From positions 67,407,684 to 67,471,683 of the forward strand of contig NC_089982.1 in assembly GCF_036417845.1 (NCBI RefSeq): 64,000 nt of DNA. The letters are read 5' to 3'. The position numbers and the translations under genes are program-made. A model generated the notes under the pieces. That model made no database searches, was not told the DNA's origin, and saw nothing but the letters and a program-made list of their open reading frames with translations. Shown one piece after another: positions 26,693 to 64,000 of the stretch. Every line of letters begins with the position of its first letter. The first letter of the stretch is position 1. Source of the stretch: Apteryx mantelli. Its lineage: Eukaryota; Chordata; Aves; Apterygiformes; Apterygidae.

Positions 26693-27258
26693 CAAACATC
26701 TACTCTTGCAAGGTTTCTTTGAGTGGACTAAAGGTGACCTAAGGTATTAGCAAATGACTGAAAGCATTAGAATAGCGGGTAGTTGTAGACAACAATATTT
26801 TTCCTTCTAGAGAGAATGGGTTTTGTTTTCAAAAGTGAATTATTCCTCAGGTTAATGTTCTAATAGGTACAGCTACTTTTAAAATTACTTAAAATAACAT
26901 TAGAGAATGCACACTTTATAGTTCAGGCTGCAGGGAAGGGTGGTGTTAAAATTCAGCATTTTATTTTCTTGTGTCTGCTGCTCCTTTCTATTGCATCCAC
27001 GTGGTGCACAGTCTTAAGTTTCTCAGAAGCCTTTAGGTGCTTGAGTACATTTTTTCTCTTTGTAATGCTACCCAACTAAGATAGAGGTGATGTCATTGGG
27101 CTGATGGCCTGGCATCTGTCCCTGTTATGAAGAGATGCATATTCCTCCTTGGTCAATGAAGTATGGTGACTTACTTGAACCATTTGCTTCTGGTGTTCCA
27201 GGTAGTTTTGATAGCCAGAAGTGATTTTTCCCATCTGTGCTTGCACAGTGATTGCAAG

Positions 27259-27283
27259 CTCTCTCTCTCTCTCTCTCTCTCTC
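27259..27283 (+). repeat. (CT)n microsatellite
   Basis: Twelve CT units run without interruption and are followed by a T-rich stretch. The tract is likely length-polymorphic. Confidence 0.95.
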
Positions 27284-28335
27284 CTTTTTTTTCTTCTTTA
27301 TGAAATGCTATCAAAATCATCCCGACCTTTTCACCTCCAAACTGAATTGATGTGAGATGTTCTATACGGGATGATGTTTGATGACCATTCACAAATTTCA
27401 GACAGTGTGTTATTGCTGATACAGTCGGCTGTCATGGCAATGCTGCTGGCTTCCTAAAGTGTACGTCTCAGAGCAATTCAAAGTTGATTTATATATATTT
27501 GAAGTGTTGCAAAGTTTAGTTTCTGTAATTATAGAGAAGCTGCTCCTTTTCTTCACTGCAGAAACTGAGATCATTTGATGTATTCATTTTCATATTTTTA
27601 AATTTGAAAAAAATTGGAAGTCTAAGGTCTTTAAACATACTCTGATTATGGGCTCTTGTCTGATGTATTCTTCTGATGATGTGACAGAACCTGAGGATGA
27701 GCTCCATTTACTCACATAGGCTTAGGTCAGGGTGGGGGCAGAAGAAGAGCTTGTCTGTAATGGGTGTTTGTATTTAAGGCTCCTGGGTATTTTGCTAAGG
27801 GCATTACCCATGTATATATTTATTTCTTAAAGAAGATTGCAGTGATAATTATCAGGACTACTTCTAAGTTTAATATTTTTAAATTAGTTTGCAGGAACTT
27901 CTTTAATATCATGTGTTACAGATTTTTTAAAATATGGATTAGGCTTTTAATTGTTTTTAAAAAGCAAACCATAAATAAAAGTACTGGCAGAGTAAATGGT
28001 GCTATAGCATGGGGAACATATAGCCTGTAGCTTTGAGTCTACCTCCAGCCAGCCATGCAATAGATATATACTACAGAAGTTTTAGGGCTCTAACATGCAA
28101 GCTTTAGCAGATTGAACCTCCCCTAGCTGTCTGTCTTATCATCCTGCTCATTATTACTGCCTCTGTTGCAACAGTGGAAGAATAAGATGTGTGGATTTGC
28201 TTCAGTCCCTTGTTTTGGCTTAAACTAGTGAAGAAGGTGTATTTCTGCCAAAATGCTAGACTGGATATATCATATTTTCCTGCTCTTTGTAGACTTGGTA
28301 ATCTCTAGCAAATGGGTGAAGCAATTAGCTAGCAG

Positions 28336-28385
28336 CAGTAATATCTGAAACTGTGACACCTAAATCTGCCAGACTCCTCTGTCAG
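28336..28385 (+). repeat. Unassigned dispersed repeat, copy B
   Basis: This 50-base segment is the partner of 16,251-16,301, with about 78 percent identity by eye in the same orientation. The family is not recognised. The divergence suggests an old insertion pair rather than a recent duplication. Confidence 0.45.
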
Positions 28386-28947
28386 AAACCCCACTGGTTG
28401 CAAAGTAGGTCTCTGATGTAAAGCTTGTCTAAGACCCATGATTCTGGGGAGAATGCAACACACAATCAAAATAATATAATATTTTAGAGATAACATTATT
28501 CTCCTAAACCACTGTATCAGTTTTAGACATTAATGCTCCTTTCAACCCAAATAGCACAGTAAGTATGCCCAAACCCAAAGCAAAATTCTCACTGGAAATT
28601 TTCTAAGAAGATTTTGATACCAAGGAGTATATATTTTTTTAACTAGGGTAAGAAATGGAGAGTAAAAGAATAGATAGTCAAATGGCAACTAATATAAACA
28701 TCTCCTGTTTCACTAATCTAAGATTTTCATTCTTATAGATGAATATAAAAGACTTCTCAGGGAAAAAAAACAAACTCTTATTTAACAAATGCCTTTGAAA
28801 AGGCAGAAAATATGCTTAAATGTGCCCTATTTTACACATTCCTTTCATCGTTTAGGGGTTTAATGCCCCTAATCACTTTAATCACTTTGTCATTATGTCA
28901 ATTTGTGCTTCCCGATCTTTTTTTTTTCCTGTTGTCTCATCTTATAT

Positions 28948-29195
28948 TTAGGCTGTGATCCTGTAAACACTTACCTACATGCTTAATTTTGCTACTCTTA
29001 GTAATCTCTTTGAAGTTAAAACGATTATTTGCATTAGTAAAATAAGGCATGTGTGTGCTTGCAGGATGAAGGCCTTAGATTGTAAACTCTTTGGGATAAG
29101 ACCAGATTGTTTATTACGTAGTCATACAGCTCAAAGCACAGTTGGGTGGAGGTTCTGTTCAGGGAGCCTGGAAATATTGTTAATACATAGATAAT
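28948..29195 (+). repeat. Ancient amniote interspersed repeat, near full length
   Basis: The order 'ggctgtgatcctgtaaacac', 'catgcttaattttgctac', 'ttagtaatctctttgaagtt', then 'gtgtgcttgcaggatgaagg', 'ccttagattgtaaactcttt', 'acagctcaaagcacagttgg' and 'taatacatagataatta' follows, block by block, a repeat I recall from turtle and crocodile genomes. Its right half carries the 'ttagattgtaagctctttgg' and 'tagcacaatggggtcc' tail. The two inner blocks ('gatcctgtaaacacttac' and 'tgtgcttgcaggat') are partly inverted copies of each other. I do not assign a database name. The copy is heavily diverged. Confidence 0.5.
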
Positions 29196-30968
29196 TAGTA
29201 CGTGGGATATCAGTCTGGGGCATAGCAGTCTAGTAGTTGCTGACCCCAGCTGCCACACAGAATCTTTCTCCTTTCTTTTTGCACTTGCTGGGGAGATTTA
29301 GCCACAAGATCATTTTTAGGCTGTCATATCTGCTGAGACTTCCTCTTTTCCTCTTTTACCACCTCCTAAAGCAGAATCTTGCCCTGGTGTTGGCAATGTG
29401 GTAACCTGGAGCAAGATCATGAGTGTCTTTATGCTGCTGTGCATAGGGAGGTGTAATCAAGATGTGAAACACATAACTGCAGAGCTCTCCAAGCTCCCCT
29501 TGTCTGAGAGTTGCTGTCTTCTGAGAGCCATGTAGCACAGCTGCTCACCCCATCTAATGCATGTAATACTTTCATCTTCTCCTCATTTTCCATTTTCCAG
29601 GGAGACACAGCCACTACATTTTTGGGGGGCTCCCTTCTCTGATAAGCTAAATGTCTTCTCCTCAGACACTCTGTCTCAGTAATCATTTGTTTAAGACAGC
29701 CATCATTTAAAAGCCACTTTGTGAGATGTGTAGAAAGCCTTCCCTAGCTTAATTCTGTGAACACAGCTCTCTATTCTACCACAGAACCTCAAATAATCTT
29801 GATATTTGGGATAGAAACTGCTGTAATACTTATCCTCTGGCAACCTCTAAAATAGATATTCCAGTTTTTTGTAATGTAACTTGGAAAATGACTCCTGGCT
29901 TTGCATGCAAAACTCAAGATCAAGGTTCAAGAAATAATTATTTCAGTTGATAATGCTAAGCAGGAAAATGGTATTTTTATTACAGTAGTGTCTAGAATTC
30001 CAGTAGAGATCAGGACACCATTTTGTTATATTATTAGGAACAGGAATGCTCTTCTACTAAAGAATATACTATAAGAACTTGTCTACAATGTCTAACTATT
30101 TTAGTAGTTATACTTAGAGAACGTGACAAAATCTTTGGGACATGAAACTGTGGACAAACGTCCATTTGCTGAGCTGGCTGTACTACTAGGTCACTGTTGC
30201 TAGATGCTCTATTCTGACCACTGCTAGATTTGCTAGCAGAGCTGTTATGTGAATGCTCACTTGCCCTCATAGTCAGATAGAGTTAACAAAGATATAGTAG
30301 TTAAAATATCTGAACTATCCTGACTGCTTTTGACTAAAATGGTTAGGGAGTGCTCATGCAAGTAGTTCAGTGAAGGCTGTAGTAACCTCTGGCAAGAACA
30401 CTGCAAAGGGCAACAGGGAGCAAGACTTGCAAAGCACATGTCTTTCAACACATGTATCTAGATGGAGAGCTATACCACTCATAGTGCTTTCAAACTGCAT
30501 CTTAAAACTACTATTGGTCTAAGATATGAACTTAAATCGCTAGGAAGGTGCTGGGGGAGCATGCAATAGGGCAGGATGAATAGAGATGTCCAACAATTGA
30601 TGTTCTCTAGATAACCACTGGTGTATCAAGAATTGTGCCTCTTAATGAAGTGTTAGAGATTGGCTTTTACAAGCTGTGGTAAAGTACCAAGGGACCGCAC
30701 TGGAAGATAAGGCAGCTCCTGAGACCTAGTACTGAGATAAGAGTAGAAATGACTTGAAGGAAGTGGGTGTGTGGGAGCAGAGGTGGGTCAGTCAAGCACT
30801 GAGTGTGCTTCTGCCAGCATGGGGGCAGCCTGCTTTCTGATGACTTGGTTGTTACAGACATCTTGATATTTATCTGACTCCACTTTCTCCTGCCCAGGCT
30901 CATCTGTGCCTTCAGTTAGAGTACAAATTCTGTATGTGTGGAGGGTTAACCCAGTTCTTAAAAAGCAT

Positions 30969-31001
30969 GTGTGTGTGTGTGAGGCGGGGTGGGGGTGGGG
31001 C
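30969..31001 (+). repeat. (TG)n plus G-rich tract
   Basis: Seven TG units are followed by three G-runs of four or five separated by single T bases, about 600 bp upstream of the DHX15 CpG island. The G-rich part could form a two-layer quadruplex. Confidence 0.75.
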
Positions 31002-32042
31002 AATAGGAGATGAGGAACACAGCTCAGGAGCACAAAACCAAGTCTGAGGACTACTCCCTTGGAGCAGGCCTAAGCTACAGACTTCTGCTGGCAGTTCTGC
31101 CAGTGAAAAGCAATCGTTACAGCTACATGCAAAAATCTGTAACTGTACTGAGGAAACAGAATTTTCACTTGCATGTTATTTTGCTTTTATGATTTTTTTT
31201 ACTAAATGCCAGTATAGCTGTGCTCATCCCTAGAAAACTGTCAGAGCAGACAGGTCCTCTGGGGTTTCTATTGCAAACATGGGATTTCCTTGTACTGGTG
31301 ATCTTACACAGACGCCAAAGACAAATCACAAGAGAAAGTAGCAGAAACTAGGAACTGTTTTTCTAGGTCTCTGTATGACACACTTACTTTTCTCACAAAA
31401 CATATTTCTAGTAATACTTACTTTTGATGTCTGAATAGTTAAAGATGTAAAGTAGTAAACAGTATGTGCTTTCACAGCTTGTAGTTTAGATGTCACTGGT
31501 TTTCTAATAATTTCTGCTACTGCAGATGACGTGTGAAGGATCATACCTTTCCCCACCCAAGGCTAAGGAAGTCTGTGATGGCTTAAAATAGGTGTTTGCC
31601 AATACAGCTACCTGGTTTAAACACCCTCCTTGGAAACGCCTGTCCCAGCCCACGCGCGCCCACACGGACAGGAAAGACTGTGGAAATGGGTTTTGCTCGT
31701 AGGGCATCAACGGAAGCCCGCGGGCTGCCAGACCCTAACTGGGCGCTGGAGCCGCTTTGATGAGCCAGGGAAGGCGCCTGGGGCGCCCAGGCCCCGCTGT
31801 CCGCGGTTTCACCGGGGGCTGTGGGGCCGAGCCCCGGGGGCGCTGAGGGCAGTGCCGGAGCGCGGCCCCTGCCCGCGGCAGCCGTTACAGCGCCGCGGCG
31901 AGGCAGCCGTTGGGCCGCGCGCGCCGCGGGACGGCTTTTGCAGGCGGACCCGCCGCGCGCGCCTGCGCGCGACGCCCGCGCTCTCCCCCCTCCCCGAGCG
32001 CGCGGCCGCTTGCGCCAGTGTCTCGCGCAGCCCCGGCGCTTC

Positions 32043-32059
32043 CTTCCGGCCGCCATTTT
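32043..32059 (+). promoter_or_regulatory. ETS and YY1 motifs in the core promoter
   Basis: CTTCCGG (32,043-32,049) is the reverse form of the ETS/GABP core. It overlaps by one base the exact YY1 site GCCGCCATTTT (32,049-32,059). In housekeeping promoters YY1 sites in this orientation usually lie just downstream of the transcription start, which places the start near 32,030-32,050. The motif identity is seen directly. The start-site position is inferred. Confidence 0.6.
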
Positions 32060-32192
32060 AGTTGCTGTGCCTGGCCTCGCGGCGCCGCCGCTGCTGCTGC
32101 TCGAGGAGCGGAGAGCACCCGCCGCACCCAGCCCCGGCCGCCCGCCCGCCGCATCGTGCGGCTGCCCGCTCCTCCGGCTGCCCGCCGCCGCC

Positions 32193-64000
<31,808 letters not shown>

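Larger units (their letters stand above)
18711..31619. other. Intergenic DNA up to the DHX15 promoter
   Basis: No supported gene is present. The interval holds a MIR-like relic near 19.6 kb, a long pyrimidine tract at 20.9 kb, several simple repeats and three old repeat fragments (24.0, 28.3 and 29.0 kb). Everything else reads as unique AT-rich sequence. No exon with flanking splice signals and recognisable protein similarity was found upstream of DHX15. Confidence 0.5.

Noticed and set aside
27171..27392. Antisense frame with an Arg-Glu repeat
   Set aside because: The repeat comes from the (CT)12 microsatellite.

Overview
This is a noncoding-rich stretch of vertebrate nuclear DNA that carries the first part of one recognisable protein-coding gene, DHX15 (the DEAH-box RNA helicase known as Prp43 in yeast), on the plus strand. 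Spliced exons separated by GT-AG introns, a CpG-island promoter, a decayed antisense CR1 LINE and faint MIR-like relics point to a sauropsid. Repeats are few and old, which suggests a bird more than a turtle or crocodile. That assignment is an inference from composition and repeats, not from a species-level match.

Positions 1 to about 31,600 hold no gene I can support. The left end (1-2,050) has a conserved-looking, homeobox-motif-rich block and two small CpG-rich islands. The rest is AT-rich sequence with old interspersed repeats (9.7, 16.3, 18.1-18.7, 19.6, 24.0, 28.3 and 29.0 kb) and simple repeats, including a long pyrimidine tract at 20.9 kb.

From about 31,620 to 32,720 lies a strong CpG island that contains the DHX15 promoter, with adjacent ETS and YY1 motifs, and exon 1. 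Eight exons are then visible: 32193-32260, 38565-38913, 43613-43806, 44992-45151, 45563-45781, 56676-56843, 62212-62298 and 63910-64000 (cut by the window end). Joined, they give 1,336 nt, or 445 complete residues plus one base, with every junction in frame. They cover the Arg-Asp-rich N-terminus and helicase motifs I, Ia, II (DEAH), III, IV, V and VI. The C-terminal winged-helix, ratchet and OB-fold regions lie beyond the window.

I searched for an undescribed system and did not find one. The more interesting residues are a clade-variable DHX15 N-terminal linker, orphan CpG mini-islands far upstream, several very old amniote repeats that may be mutually related, an unassigned 50-bp repeat pair, and a few structure-forming tracts.
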